In this document: positions 31,383-39,259 of the stretch, piece by piece
Layout of the letters: every line of letters begins with the position of its first letter
Numbering within the stretch: the stretch's first letter is position 1
Assembly: GCA_021154885.1 (NCBI GenBank)
Contig: JAJKHS010000086.1
Coordinates: 1-43,727 of the forward strand
Length of the DNA stretch: 43,727 nt
Reading direction: 5' to 3'
Source of the DNA: Thermoanaerobaculum sp.
GTDB taxonomy: Bacteria > Acidobacteriota > Thermoanaerobaculia > Multivoradales > UBA5704
Position numbers and translations under genes: made by a program
The notes under the pieces: generated by a model
What the model saw: the letters and a program-made list of their open reading frames with translations, nothing else
Told to the model about the DNA's origin: nothing
The model's database searches: none

Positions 31383-31513
31383 CTTTTCACCTCAGTCGGC
31401 AGAGAACTCCCCCGCCTGGAGAACAAAGTTGGCCGGCGACGGGGCCGCCAGCCGGAGGCAGAGGATTGGCTCTCCCCTGCGACGGGAACGCTCGTCTCGT
31501 GTGCAGTTCTCAT
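31379..31513 (-). CDS. 44-residue ORF overlapping both neighbours
   Basis: A short ORF exactly filling the gap between the XRE gene and the first TPR gene. Its ATG overlaps the XRE stop (ATGA) and its stop overlaps the TPR GTG (GTGA). The peptide is Ser/Arg-rich (HETSVPVAGESQSSASGWRP, RRRPTLFSRRGSS) with no signal or membrane segment. The double overlap supports translation, at least to couple the neighbours. Product function unknown. Confidence 0.5.
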   Translation of the reverse strand: MRTAHETSVPVAGESQSSASGWRPRRRPTLFSRRGSSLPTEVKR

Positions 31514-31896
31514 TTCATCCTCCCGCCAAGAACAACCTCGTGGACCGTACCAAAGAGCTTAAGCAGCTCTGAGAAGACCCTCTGAAAGGCCTTACTTGTC
31601 TCCGGATGAAGAACCGACGCTCCGAGGTCAGCACTAGCTAAGAAAGGCATTGTCGGTGCCGACGTTGATTCGCTCTCACGATTGTCCAGGACCTTCATCG
31701 TATAGGAGAACTCGAAAAATCCTATGTTCAGGGCGGCAAGCACTTTCGCTAAGGAGTCCAGCCTTGGAAGCTCTTTGCCGTTCTCGTATTTTGAAAGTTG
31801 GCTTTTTCCGATTCCCGCCGCTCTGGCCACAGCCGCTTGGCTCAAGCCACGCAGCTCCCGGATTAGAACTAGGGCAGGTCCGAAATTATCCAGCAT
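31510..31896 (-). CDS. XRE-family transcriptional regulator
   Basis: A 128-residue protein with an N-terminal Cro/CI-type HTH (LIRELRGLSQAAVARAAGIG, KSQLSKYENGKELPRLDSLA) and a C-terminal helical part ending in FQRVFSELLKLFGTVHEVVL. The ATG at 31896, four bases after the preceding stop, gives the normal short lead before the HTH; the frame is open further upstream but that part overlaps the previous gene. Likely regulates this operon or the divergent peptide/TPR genes. Confidence 0.75.
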   Translation of the reverse strand: MLDNFGPALVLIRELRGLSQAAVARAAGIGKSQLSKYENGKELPRLDSLAKVLAALNIGFFEFSYTMKVLDNRESESTSAPTMPFLASADLGASVLHPETSKAFQRVFSELLKLFGTVHEVVLGGRMK

Positions 31897-31900
31897 TGAG

Positions 31901-32272
31901 CTATTCGCTCCAGGTGGCATCCGCGTCAGGTGTGAATAGGGCACCCAAGGCAACAGTGGTGCCGGACTCTGCGGCAGCGGCCCTGATCGCTGTGACTGGG
32001 ATTCGAAGCTCGTCAAGCCTGATCATAGCGGGCTCTCCAGAAGCACTCTGCTCTCGCACTGCATCGACGAGAACCGAGACTTCATGGGCCTCGTGCCGTC
32101 GAACGGTTACCAGCCGCCAGATCCCCGCAGTCTCGGTCGAGCCTTCACCATGAGCAAGTAGCCACCTGGCAACATCGAATGGCCGGCCCTTCTCAATCAA
32201 GACGGTATATGGACCGAGAACGGCAAGGACCTCTGCGGGAATGTCTTCGTCTACCACCAGAAAGAGCGTCAC
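31901..32272 (-). CDS. unknown protein between two XRE genes
   Basis: A 123-residue protein: LFLVVDEDIPAEVLAVLGPY at the start, a WRLVTVRRHEAHEVSVLVDA middle, and an alanine-rich end. GTG start immediately after the stop of the upstream XRE gene with no gap. No membrane segment. Function unknown; close packing suggests a shared role with the regulators. Confidence 0.5.
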   Translation of the reverse strand: MTLFLVVDEDIPAEVLAVLGPYTVLIEKGRPFDVARWLLAHGEGSTETAGIWRLVTVRRHEAHEVSVLVDAVREQSASGEPAMIRLDELRIPVTAIRAAAAESGTTVALGALFTPDADATWSE

Positions 32273-32641
32273 TTAGTCCTCCTTGGTTGTCGTCTCCCTG
32301 CCCTTGAGCCGGAGGGCAAACCAGGCCTCGTCTCCCATGTGCTCGAGCGCCTTCAGAATTGCCCGTCCCACAGCACGTTCCCGAGCCCCGGGCGGCTCGT
32401 CGATGAACCGGCCACTCAGGCGGTTGACCTCGTCCTGGAGATCTCCCAGGTCACGTTGAATCGCTCCCAGATACACGGAGAGGCTCCCAAGCGATGGGCT
32501 CGCTTTTCCTGCTTCGTATGCTGAGACCATGGCCCGGGTAAGACCGCTCCTTTCTGCCACGTCCAACTGAAGGAAACCGGGCCGACGCCTCCAAAGGGAT
32601 TCGACGAGTTGAAGGAGAACTTCCCCACTATCGCTAGCCAT
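32273..32641 (-). CDS. XRE-family transcriptional regulator
   Basis: A 122-residue protein with a Cro/CI-type HTH (GFLQLDVAERSGLTRAMVSA, YEAGKASPSLGSLSVYLGAI) and a helical C terminus. The ATG at 32641 overlaps the end of the preceding gene by eight bases; a TTG further upstream is less likely. Second DNA-binding protein of the operon, distinct from the one at 31510. Confidence 0.7.
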   Translation of the reverse strand: MASDSGEVLLQLVESLWRRRPGFLQLDVAERSGLTRAMVSAYEAGKASPSLGSLSVYLGAIQRDLGDLQDEVNRLSGRFIDEPPGARERAVGRAILKALEHMGDEAWFALRLKGRETTTKED

Positions 32642-33284
32642 GATGGCGAATCCGACCAAGGCGCCAAACTGCGCGGAGGACCTGTTCCAATGGCTCGCGA
32701 GCGCCTGTTGGAAGACTGCTCAGGGACAAAAAATTGGGGGGCTCGCTGGCCCCCAGGAGGGGAAGGACAGCTCGATGATCTGGATCGGTCTGCCCTCTTC
32801 TTAGCCGCCGCAGCCCTCCCAGGAGCAGACGGAGCGAGTCTCGAAGCTCCGAAGGGAAAGCGAGCTGAAGGGCCAAGGGGGCATCCGGGTTGATGCAAGG
32901 ATCAGAGGACAAAGGAGAGGCGGCCGACTGCGCAACCGGAACCGGCCGCCCAGAATCGGCCGGCTGGGAGACCGACTTTCCAGAGTCGTCACCTCTCCAA
33001 CCGGAGGCCTCTCGTCTCCTCACCTGTTTCTCTTGAAAAAAGGGGGGCCGGCTGCCCGGCCCCGGAGGTCGGCCACTCCGCATGGGACGCGGAGTCGTCG
33101 TGAAGCCAAGAACAAAGGCGGAACCGCCAGAGGCATGCCGCCTTGGAGACTTCCCAGCAGTCCGCTGAGAGGGAGAATCAGCCACGTGCTCCCGTAATAG
33201 GTGCCGGACCAACGTCCTGACTTCCTCTTTGGTAGCCGTTCCCAACAAGAATCTGCCAAATAGGTCTCCGTCGAGCGATTCCAT
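32634..33284 (-). CDS. Pro/Ser-rich protein with degenerate zinc-finger-like N terminus
   Basis: A 216-residue protein. Its start (LFGRFLLGTATKEEVRTLVR then HLLREH) follows the pattern of the anti-sigma-like zinc-finger heads found in the divergent TPR gene (LSRHLMGCENCR), but the cysteines are missing. The middle is Arg/Pro/Ser-rich and low in structure; a helical block near the end (FPSELRDSLRLLLGGLRRLR) is better defined. AAAGGA lies before the ATG. First gene of the minus-strand operon, divergent from the secreted-peptide gene with about 100 bases between them. Confidence 0.45.
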   Translation of the reverse strand: MESLDGDLFGRFLLGTATKEEVRTLVRHLLREHVADSPSQRTAGKSPRRHASGGSAFVLGFTTTPRPMRSGRPPGPGSRPPFFQEKQVRRREASGWRGDDSGKSVSQPADSGRPVPVAQSAASPLSSDPCINPDAPLALQLAFPSELRDSLRLLLGGLRRLRRGQTDPDHRAVLPLLGASEPPNFLSLSSLPTGAREPLEQVLRAVWRLGRIRHHG

Positions 33285-33386
33285 GGGGTTGTCCTTTATC
33301 TAGAGGAAGCACACACTTCCACTGAAGGAGGCACCGCCGCCGGCAATCCAGCCGCAAGAGCGAAGCGCCTCCTAGAGGGAGAAGCT

Positions 33387-33623
33387 ATGTCCTTCTTCTT
33401 GTTACTGGTCTATCTGTTCAGTGCCCCTCACTTCGCGACCTCTGTGGCTGGAGATGGCCTCGACCCGAACGCTAAAGCCCCTGTCATTGGCGCCGTTGGT
33501 CGGAGCGTCTCCAATACGCGAGCCGGAACCGATCCCAACGGTTCTTCCACTTCCGCCCCCGCCCCCGCCCCTCTTCCCTCTGGTGATGCAGGAGCTGGCG
33601 CAGATCCCGACGGCCTCCGCTAA
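33387..33623 (+). CDS. short secreted peptide with three GxDP[ND] motifs
   Basis: A 78-residue ORF with GAGGGAGAAG before the ATG. Residues 1-21 are a signal peptide (FFLLLVYLFSAPHFATSVA). The exported part has three similar motifs, GDGLDPNAK, AGTDPNGSS and GADPDGLR, the last at the C terminus, separated by Ser/Ala/Pro-rich spacers. No cysteine. It precedes a TPR gene and diverges from an XRE/TPR operon. That context resembles peptide-sensing systems in which an exported pro-peptide is read by a TPR protein; here this is inference only. A small structural secreted protein is the alternative. Confidence 0.55.
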   Translation: MSFFLLLVYLFSAPHFATSVAGDGLDPNAKAPVIGAVGRSVSNTRAGTDPNGSSTSAPAPAPLPSGDAGAGADPDGLR

Positions 33624-33636
33624 CACAGTTCGTTAA

Positions 33637-33674
33637 CCTGTTGCGGAGAGAAGAGCCCTTTCCTCCGCAACAGG
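33637..33674 (+). terminator. hairpin between peptide gene and TPR gene
   Basis: Perfect 12-base arms (33637-33648 and 33663-33674) with a 14-base loop, 13 bases after the peptide stop. Only TTT follows shortly after, so it may act as an attenuator that favours expression of the peptide over the downstream TPR gene. Confidence 0.5.
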
Positions 33675-33695
33675 GACTTTACAGAAGCCGGATTC

Positions 33696-36224
33696 GTGGG
33701 ATACTCTAAAGAACAAAGAAATTACCGTACTTTAGAGGATCGCGAATTGGACGACCAAATCGTTAAAAGCCACCTTACGTCGTCGCGACTGGACCGGTTG
33801 GTTTCCCGAGGTCTCTCCGCTGAGGAAGAGCGCCTCCTTAGCCGGCATCTCATGGGTTGCGAGAACTGCCGAGCACGTGCCCTCGACGCTTTAGGCTCGA
33901 TACCAAGGGATCGTCGCTCACTTAGGGGAGTGGTCGCGCTGGCAGAATCCGAATTCGAGAGCCGAATTGCGAGCCTCCTCTCCGCGGCCGAATGGGAGGT
34001 TCTGCGACGGCTACCGAAAACCGCCCAAACGAACCGCCTGATCTTGAGCCGAGTCTGTCACAGCAGAGAGTTCCTCCAGTTTATCATCGGCATCCTCCAA
34101 CAGACGTCGACGAAAGAGGAGGCTGAACTGGTCGCGAAACTCGCAAGCCTCGCCATCAAAGGCCTTGCAGCGGAGAAGGCTGAGACGGACCATTTGTCGT
34201 CTCAAGTCTTGATTGAATTAGCTAATTCCCGTCGCCTGGCCGCTGAATGGGAGCCTGCAGAAGCCGCCTTAGAGCGGGCCAAAAACCACCTTGGGGATGA
34301 AGCACTTCTCCAAGCTAGATGGCTCTCTATCTTCGCCTCCCTCCAAAACGATAAAGGGGATCGGACTCAAGCTCTAGAGACTCTGACTAAGTGCAGGCAG
34401 CTCTACGAGCAGGAACGCGATTGGAATAACGTGGCGAAGACCTTGGTTAAGATGGGCCACGTTCTCTCGGACCTAGACCCCTTGCGCGGTTTGAGCTTCT
34501 TGGATCAAGCTCGACCCTTAATTCCCGCAAGTGACCCCATTCTGCTTTGGTTGCTGGAGATCAACGCGGCCGAGTGCTTCATCGAAACTTCTCAAGTCGT
34601 CGAAGGTCTTCGAGCCTACTTGGCAGCGGAAGATTTGAAACGATTTCAACCACAACCGAAGGCTGACATTCGCTCCAAGTTTACCGCTGGCCGGCTGCTT
34701 GAATCGCTGGGCTATCGAGCAGAGGCGGAAAGGCTGTTCAGAATAGTCGTAAACGCGGACTTGGAGCATTCCCTTGTCAGGGATGGTTTTCTTGATCTCC
34801 TTTATCTCTTTACCTTCTATGTTAAGGGTGGTGAGCCGGACCGAGCCGCCGCCTTAGGGCGACAAGCTTTAAAACATCTTGATCTGCTCGGCTCAGTCCA
34901 TGAACAGATCAAGGAAGTGTGGCAGCAACTCATCCATGCTGCCGACACAAGGACTCTCGACGTTCAGATGTTGCCGCGCATCCGGGAGTATTTGCGGGTT
35001 TGGTGGAAGAGGCCCGGCCCCGAACATCCTTTCGATACAATAGCCAACTCTGAGTTTGAAGGCCCGAAGGCAGACTGCCAGGTTGTTTTCCTCGAAGAGA
35101 GCAGGGTCCAAAGTAGCGTCGTAGGACTTCTCGCACGGGCCAAGTGGGAGGAGCTTCGAAGGCTTCCAAGAACCGTTCAAGAGGGCCGCTTGGGTGCGGA
35201 TCGACTCTGTCATACCCCCGAGTTTCTAGATTTCCTCTTCACTTCTCTCAAGCAGCCTGTTTCTTCGCGCGATGCTGAGACTTTGGCAAGGCTAGCAACT
35301 CTAGCCGTCAAGGTATTTGAGAGTACGGCCGAAGGGCGTCAGCGTATGGCGCAGATTTGGATAGAGCTAGCCAACTCTCGCCGACTTTCAGCAGAATGGG
35401 AATCCGCGGAGGTCGCGCTCCAGCGCGCAAGCGAGGGCGTTGCGGAACATCGGCTCCTGAGAGCGCGATGGCTGTCGGTCTCTGCCTCTCTTCGGTTTGA
35501 TAAGGGCGATCGCGCGGAGGCTCTAAGAGTATTGACTCAAAGTAGACACCTCTATGAACTTGAGGGCGACTGGTACCAGGTCGCAAGGACCTTGGTCAAA
35601 CTGGGCATGTTCCTGGTGGACACAGACCCGCTGCTCGGTTTGAAGGTATTGGATCAAGCTCAGCCCTTTATGAACTTCAGCGACCCTATCCTGCTGTGGC
35701 TGCTTGAGATCAACCGAACCGAGTGTTTCATCGAAACCAATCAGACGTACCAGGCGCTCAGCGCTTTTCGGGCGGCGGAAGAGTTACGGCGCTTTCAACC
35801 TAAACCGAAGGGGGAGATTCGAAGCAAGTTCACGTCAGGTCGCCTGCTTGAGGCCTTGGGCTACCGAGGACAGGCTGAACACCTGTTCGAAGAGGTCGTC
35901 TCAGCCGACCTCGAGCATTCGTTTATCAGGGATAGCTTTCTAGATTTGCTTTATTTATTCGCCTTTTACGCAAAGGGAGGCGAGCTGGACAGAGCCGCAA
36001 GCGTAGGCCGTCGCGCTCTGAATGAGCTTGAGCTGCTTGACTCGGTTCACGAGCAGCTCGGGGACGTTTGGCGCCAGCTAATTCTGGCGGCTGAGCGACG
36101 CTCTTTGGATCTGAACATCGTGCCTGCCGTGCGAGAGTATCTACGAGTCTGGTGGAAAAGGCCCGGCCCTTCGCTACCTGTTGATTTATTGGGAAGCCTT
36201 CCTTGGCGGCGACACGAACGCTAG
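33696..36224 (+). CDS. zinc-finger-headed TPR protein with duplicated halves
   Basis: An 842-residue protein. Residues about 25-68 form an anti-sigma-like zinc finger (LSRHLMGCENCRARALDALG; H-x3-C-x2-C). The rest is two homologous halves, about 86-455 and 465-833, each starting with EVLRRLP/EELRRLP, containing ELANSRR.(A/S)AEWE.AE.AL, SDPILLWLLEIN..ECFIET, IRSKFT.GRLLE.LGYR.(A/Q)AE, and ending REYLRVWWKRPGP. These are helical repeats of TPR type. GTG start after the hairpin. The DNA is less GC-rich than its neighbours, and the two halves remain similar, so the duplication is fairly recent or maintained. No catalytic motif. Confidence 0.72.
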   Translation: MGYSKEQRNYRTLEDRELDDQIVKSHLTSSRLDRLVSRGLSAEEERLLSRHLMGCENCRARALDALGSIPRDRRSLRGVVALAESEFESRIASLLSAAEWEVLRRLPKTAQTNRLILSRVCHSREFLQFIIGILQQTSTKEEAELVAKLASLAIKGLAAEKAETDHLSSQVLIELANSRRLAAEWEPAEAALERAKNHLGDEALLQARWLSIFASLQNDKGDRTQALETLTKCRQLYEQERDWNNVAKTLVKMGHVLSDLDPLRGLSFLDQARPLIPASDPILLWLLEINAAECFIETSQVVEGLRAYLAAEDLKRFQPQPKADIRSKFTAGRLLESLGYRAEAERLFRIVVNADLEHSLVRDGFLDLLYLFTFYVKGGEPDRAAALGRQALKHLDLLGSVHEQIKEVWQQLIHAADTRTLDVQMLPRIREYLRVWWKRPGPEHPFDTIANSEFEGPKADCQVVFLEESRVQSSVVGLLARAKWEELRRLPRTVQEGRLGADRLCHTPEFLDFLFTSLKQPVSSRDAETLARLATLAVKVFESTAEGRQRMAQIWIELANSRRLSAEWESAEVALQRASEGVAEHRLLRARWLSVSASLRFDKGDRAEALRVLTQSRHLYELEGDWYQVARTLVKLGMFLVDTDPLLGLKVLDQAQPFMNFSDPILLWLLEINRTECFIETNQTYQALSAFRAAEELRRFQPKPKGEIRSKFTSGRLLEALGYRGQAEHLFEEVVSADLEHSFIRDSFLDLLYLFAFYAKGGELDRAASVGRRALNELELLDSVHEQLGDVWRQLILAAERRSLDLNIVPAVREYLRVWWKRPGPSLPVDLLGSLPWRRHER

Positions 36225-36398
36225 ACTAGGTCTGTGAGCCGTCACCTCGCAACCTTTCTGCCACGGATTCCGATCCCGAGGTACTCCCGGTATGGCGGCT
36301 GCTCGACCTCCAAGCCTCGTTGCGGCGGCTGTACCCAGAGTGTGCCATCCGTGGCGAACACCACGACACCCACACCCGCTCATCCCTACCCCTTCCCC

Positions 36399-36584
36399 TC
36401 AGTCGATTCCACAGAAACGCCGTAACGCCCGCCGCATGACCTCGCTCTTGCTCGCCCGCAACTTCGCCGCAACAGCTTCCAGAGCTTCCTCCTCGTCCGG
36501 GCTCAGGTAGACCTGCTCGCGGATTCGCCCGCCCGCGGTAACGTGCTTTTTCCTCTCGCGGGGTGGTTCGGGTTTTGTCGCCAT
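36399..36584 (-). CDS. small ribbon-helix-helix protein
   Basis: About 61 residues: a basic lead (PPRERKKHVTAGGRI), then REQVYLSPDEEEALEAVAAK and LRASKSEVMRRALRRF, a clear CopG/Arc-type strand-helix-helix. A second ATG at 36602 is possible. Probably a DNA-binding repressor or accessory factor; divergent from the operon at 36754, which it may control. Confidence 0.55.
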   Translation of the reverse strand: MATKPEPPRERKKHVTAGGRIREQVYLSPDEEEALEAVAAKLRASKSEVMRRALRRFCGID

Positions 36585-36753
36585 AGGGCAAAGCCTAGAC
36601 ATTGGCTCGGCGGTGCGCTACCGTCATGGGTGATGGTGTAATGCATTCGCAGCACCGTCACGAGAGAGGGGCGTCCCTCTCGCCCCAAACAAAGCAGCCC
36701 CGGGCGGGGTAAAAGCCCGCACCGGAGCCTGACCCGAGCAAGGAGCACAGTCC

Positions 36754-37293
36754 ATGCCCGAGCTGAACGAGGACTTTACCAAACGCCTGCCGCCTGAAGC
36801 ACCTCCCGAGACTGAGCCCCGCCGCGTGCCGCCGGGACGGCGTCCACCCCGCCGCCCGGCACCGCCCGCCCCTCCCCCGCCGCCGCCCGATGATGACGAC
36901 CCGCCGATCTCCGCCGCACCCTCCCCGGAGATCGATCCCGCCCGATGGGAGGACTTCGCCGTCTTCCGCGAGTCGTTCCTGGTCTACGTCTCCCACGCCC
37001 GCTACAACGCCGCCCTTCGGGTGTTCGGCGAGCTGCTTTTCGAGATGGTGCTCGAAACCTGGGGCCACTGGCCCGACAACCCGGAAGGGTACCTGCGGAG
37101 CCATCTCTGCGCCGTTGTCGCGGACCTGCGGCACCTGGAAGGATGCCTCTCCACCCTGGGAGAGAACCCCTCGGAAGATGATCCGTATGAGGCGGCGCTC
37201 TGCCGGACCTCCTCCCTCATGTCGGCTGAGGTCGGCTCCGTGGCCGAGCACATCGAAAGGAAGCTTGGCACGTGGCGCGGGGAGCCGTCGTGA
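36754..37293 (+). CDS. proline-rich protein of unknown function
   Basis: A 179-residue protein. Residues 10-60 are Pro/Arg-rich with a DDDD run, then comes a folded helical domain (WEDFAVFRESFLVYVSHARY, FGELLFEMVLETWGHWPDNP, AEVGSVAEHIERKL). The start follows GCAAGGAGCACAG (a good ribosome-binding site). First of three tightly coupled genes; the next begins by TGATG overlap. The domain is not one I recognise. Confidence 0.6.
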   Translation: MPELNEDFTKRLPPEAPPETEPRRVPPGRRPPRRPAPPAPPPPPPDDDDPPISAAPSPEIDPARWEDFAVFRESFLVYVSHARYNAALRVFGELLFEMVLETWGHWPDNPEGYLRSHLCAVVADLRHLEGCLSTLGENPSEDDPYEAALCRTSSLMSAEVGSVAEHIERKLGTWRGEPS

Positions 37294-37688
37294 TGGGATG
37301 GGACTCCAGGCTGATCTACCCTCCCAACGCGGACCGCCGGGTGACGATCCGGGCAACGTCCCTGCAAATCATCGCCTGGGGCGACGCCGCCCGGCGGCAG
37401 AACAAGCCGGTAGGCGCCTTCATCGGGTGGGCGGCAGACTTCACCGCCGCCTACATCTCTGAGGAAGCTCTCCAGGAGCGTCACCGCCAGCGGGACCCGA
37501 TCCTCTCCCGCCTGGAGGAGAAGAAGCGGCTCCGGCGCCTCCTCGACGCCGGATGGCACGCCCTGGACTTCCTCCCGCCGCCCTCCCGGTCCCCAGTGTG
37601 CGGCAGCATCCGGGACCCGAAGAAGGATCTACGGGAAGCCCTGGAAGCCGTGGCCCGGCACCTCGACGAAGTCCAGGAGTACCTGTGA
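37293..37688 (+). CDS. ribbon-helix-helix-like protein
   Basis: A 131-residue protein. The N-terminal part DRRVTIRATSLQIIAWGDAA then VGAFIGWAADFTAAYI has the RHH order and resembles the next gene's start (VALTVRATEKQSIRWKQAAD ..VGTWLAEAADRYLEAV). A basic, helical C-terminal region follows and ends in LREALEAVARHLDEVQEYL. Start and stop overlap the neighbours (TGATG and GTGA). A DNA-binding role, like MobC/CopG accessory proteins, is likely but unproven. Confidence 0.55.
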   Translation: MGWDSRLIYPPNADRRVTIRATSLQIIAWGDAARRQNKPVGAFIGWAADFTAAYISEEALQERHRQRDPILSRLEEKKRLRRLLDAGWHALDFLPPPSRSPVCGSIRDPKKDLREALEAVARHLDEVQEYL

Positions 37689-38125
37689 AGACGGTCGCTC
37701 TCACCGTCCGCGCCACGGAGAAGCAATCCATCCGCTGGAAGCAGGCGGCCGATGGGGAGGGCCACAGGGCGGTCGGCACGTGGCTCGCCGAAGCGGCCGA
37801 CCGGTACCTGGAAGCCGTAGCCAGCGCCGGGAAGCTGATCCCCATGGGGTGGCGACGATCCGCCGTCTTCTCTGTGCGACCAGCCAGCCAGGAGATGGCG
37901 TCCGTCACCGGCGCCGTCTCCCATCCCTTCGCCTATTACCGCGGCACGAACGCCGGAGCGGACCGCTACAGCGACTTCTATACTTTGGTCTACTTCCCCT
38001 CCGGGCGGATCATCGCCACCCTGCGGTCCGCCGCGCAGTGCCGTTCCCTCGCTTCCGAGCTGGCGCGTTCTCTGGGTGCGTTGGGGAGGAAACGAGCCCA
38101 TCGAGGATCCCCGGCCGGTCATTGA
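37685..38125 (+). CDS. ribbon-helix-helix-like protein, paralogue of the previous
   Basis: A 146-residue protein beginning at a GTG that overlaps the previous stop. The RHH-like N terminus (VALTVRATEKQSIRWKQAAD) resembles the upstream gene. The C-terminal half is different: a beta-rich region (FAYYRGTNAGADRYSDFYTL, VYFPSGRIIATLRSAAQCRS) that may bind a ligand or partner. Last gene of the three-gene operon. Confidence 0.55.
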   Translation: MKTVALTVRATEKQSIRWKQAADGEGHRAVGTWLAEAADRYLEAVASAGKLIPMGWRRSAVFSVRPASQEMASVTGAVSHPFAYYRGTNAGADRYSDFYTLVYFPSGRIIATLRSAAQCRSLASELARSLGALGRKRAHRGSPAGH

Positions 38126-38570
38126 CCGGCACCAGCGCGAAGACGTGTAGCTGCTACCTCGGGGCGGCTCCTCTTGTTGGGGGCCGTCCTCTTGTCTTCC
38201 CGGGGGCCCCAATTGGCTCCGCGCAGCATAGCCGCACGCATCGCAACCTCTTCGGCCGAGATCGCACTGCCGGAGATCGATTGGCCTCCACAAACGCTGT
38301 GGCCTACTCGGCCGAGCCTTGGAAAGACCCGCCCTCGGCGCAGGCCGCGGCTCCACGGCTGCGCCGTCGAGTCTCGCGTCCATCAGCACCTCCCCGCTCC
38401 CCTGCGCACCGAAGGCGCAGGAGAGCCCCGCCCCGTCTCAAGCGCCCTCCAGCGTCTAACAGCCATCGACGCAAAGACACCGTGTCGCGCCCATTGGGGC
38501 TTAAGCGTTCCACGAAGCGGCTTCGGACACAGGCCTCTTCGATTCCAACTCCTCTCCTGCCAGCTCTGTC

Positions 38571-38632
38571 GTACCCGAGGGCGGTCCCGCGGCAAGGCAA
38601 CCCCTGCGGGGCACGCTACACCCGCGACCTTT
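38571..38632. repeat. structured repeat, copy 1
   Basis: Shares with 39124-39197 the order TACCCGAGGG, then GCAAGGCAACCCCT, then GCGGGG, CGCT, CGCGACCTT. The AAGG and CCTT ends can pair around a CCCC/GGGG stem. Confidence 0.45.
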
Positions 38633-38808
38633 CCCCTGGGCCATTCCCTCCGTATCCCTGCGCCTTAGATCTTGGCGAGTTGAGAGCCTGTCGAGCCCCG
38701 CGTAATTCCGTGGCCGTCTTTTCGATTTATTCCAGCACTGGGGCCTGACCGTGAGGCACTTGAGCTATGAGTATTCGCGCTGTTTCGCCTCGATTCCCGA
38801 ATTGTCTC

Positions 38809-38885
38809 GACGCGAGCGGGCGGGGTCAAGGGTCGACTTCGTCGCCCGCTACGCGGCTTCGCCCTTGACCCCGCCCGCTCGCGTC
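38809..38885. repeat. perfect 24-base inverted repeat with 29-base spacer
   Basis: The arms 38809-38832 and 38862-38885 are exact reverse complements. They end in TCAAGGG/CCCTTGA next to the spacer, and the spacer contains CGCTACGCG, so it resembles the AAGG..CGCT..CGCG..CCTT core of the two neighbouring elements. It may be a mobile palindromic repeat, a protein-binding site or a strong RNA hairpin. Confidence 0.65.
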
Positions 38886-39123
38886 TGAGGAGGCTGGGTA
38901 TCGAGGTGAAGCGGGAGACTGCGGAACGGCTCATGCGTGGCGGTCTAGTCCGACTAGAAATGGCATGACGGTCACGAAAGATTCCGGGACTCGACAGAGC
39001 CACTGCGGCTGCGTTCGCCTCATCCGGACCTGGAGAAAAGCGACCGAGCCCCCTCAGTCGTTTGATTCTCTGACTCTCCGCGACTCTCAACGTGGTCTCG
39101 GTTCCGTTCACAGCCGCTCTTCT

Positions 39124-39197
39124 ACCCGAGGGGGCGGCCGGCTGCAAGGCAACCCCTCGCGGGGCGCGCTCTCGCGCGACCTTGACAGCCGGCCTCC
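39124..39197. repeat. structured repeat, copy 2
   Basis: Similar to 38571-38632 and more symmetrical: outer arms GGCCGGCTG (39136-39144) and CAGCCGGCC (39186-39194), inner AAGG..CCTT, and two small stems (CCCC-TCGC-GGGG and CGCG-CTCT-CGCG), giving a cruciform or three-way fold. About 65 bases before the next gene. Confidence 0.45.
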
Positions 39198-39259
39198 TCC
39201 CCCCCGGGTCTCCGCGGCCTATGAACGAAACCCAGACACCTTTGGAGAGGATTTAGCTA

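Larger units (their letters stand above)
38126..39259. other. 1.1 kb without a convincing gene, rich in palindromes
   Basis: Several open frames cross this stretch on both strands, but all are Arg/Pro/Ser-rich, lack ribosome-binding sites and shadow each other. The region contains one long perfect inverted repeat and two related structured elements (annotated separately). It ends with the GGAGAGGA ribosome-binding site of the next gene. It could hold a structured RNA or regulatory/recombination sites. Confidence 0.5.

Noticed and set aside
34570-35740. TTCATC strings in the TPR gene as further iterons
   Set aside because: They encode the duplicated CFIET protein motif (TGC/TGT TTC ATC GAA), so protein constraint explains them.
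38174-38748. Plus-strand frames in the gene-free kilobase
   Set aside because: No ribosome-binding site, Arg/Pro/Ser-rich composition, and they are crossed by structured repeats; judged non-coding.
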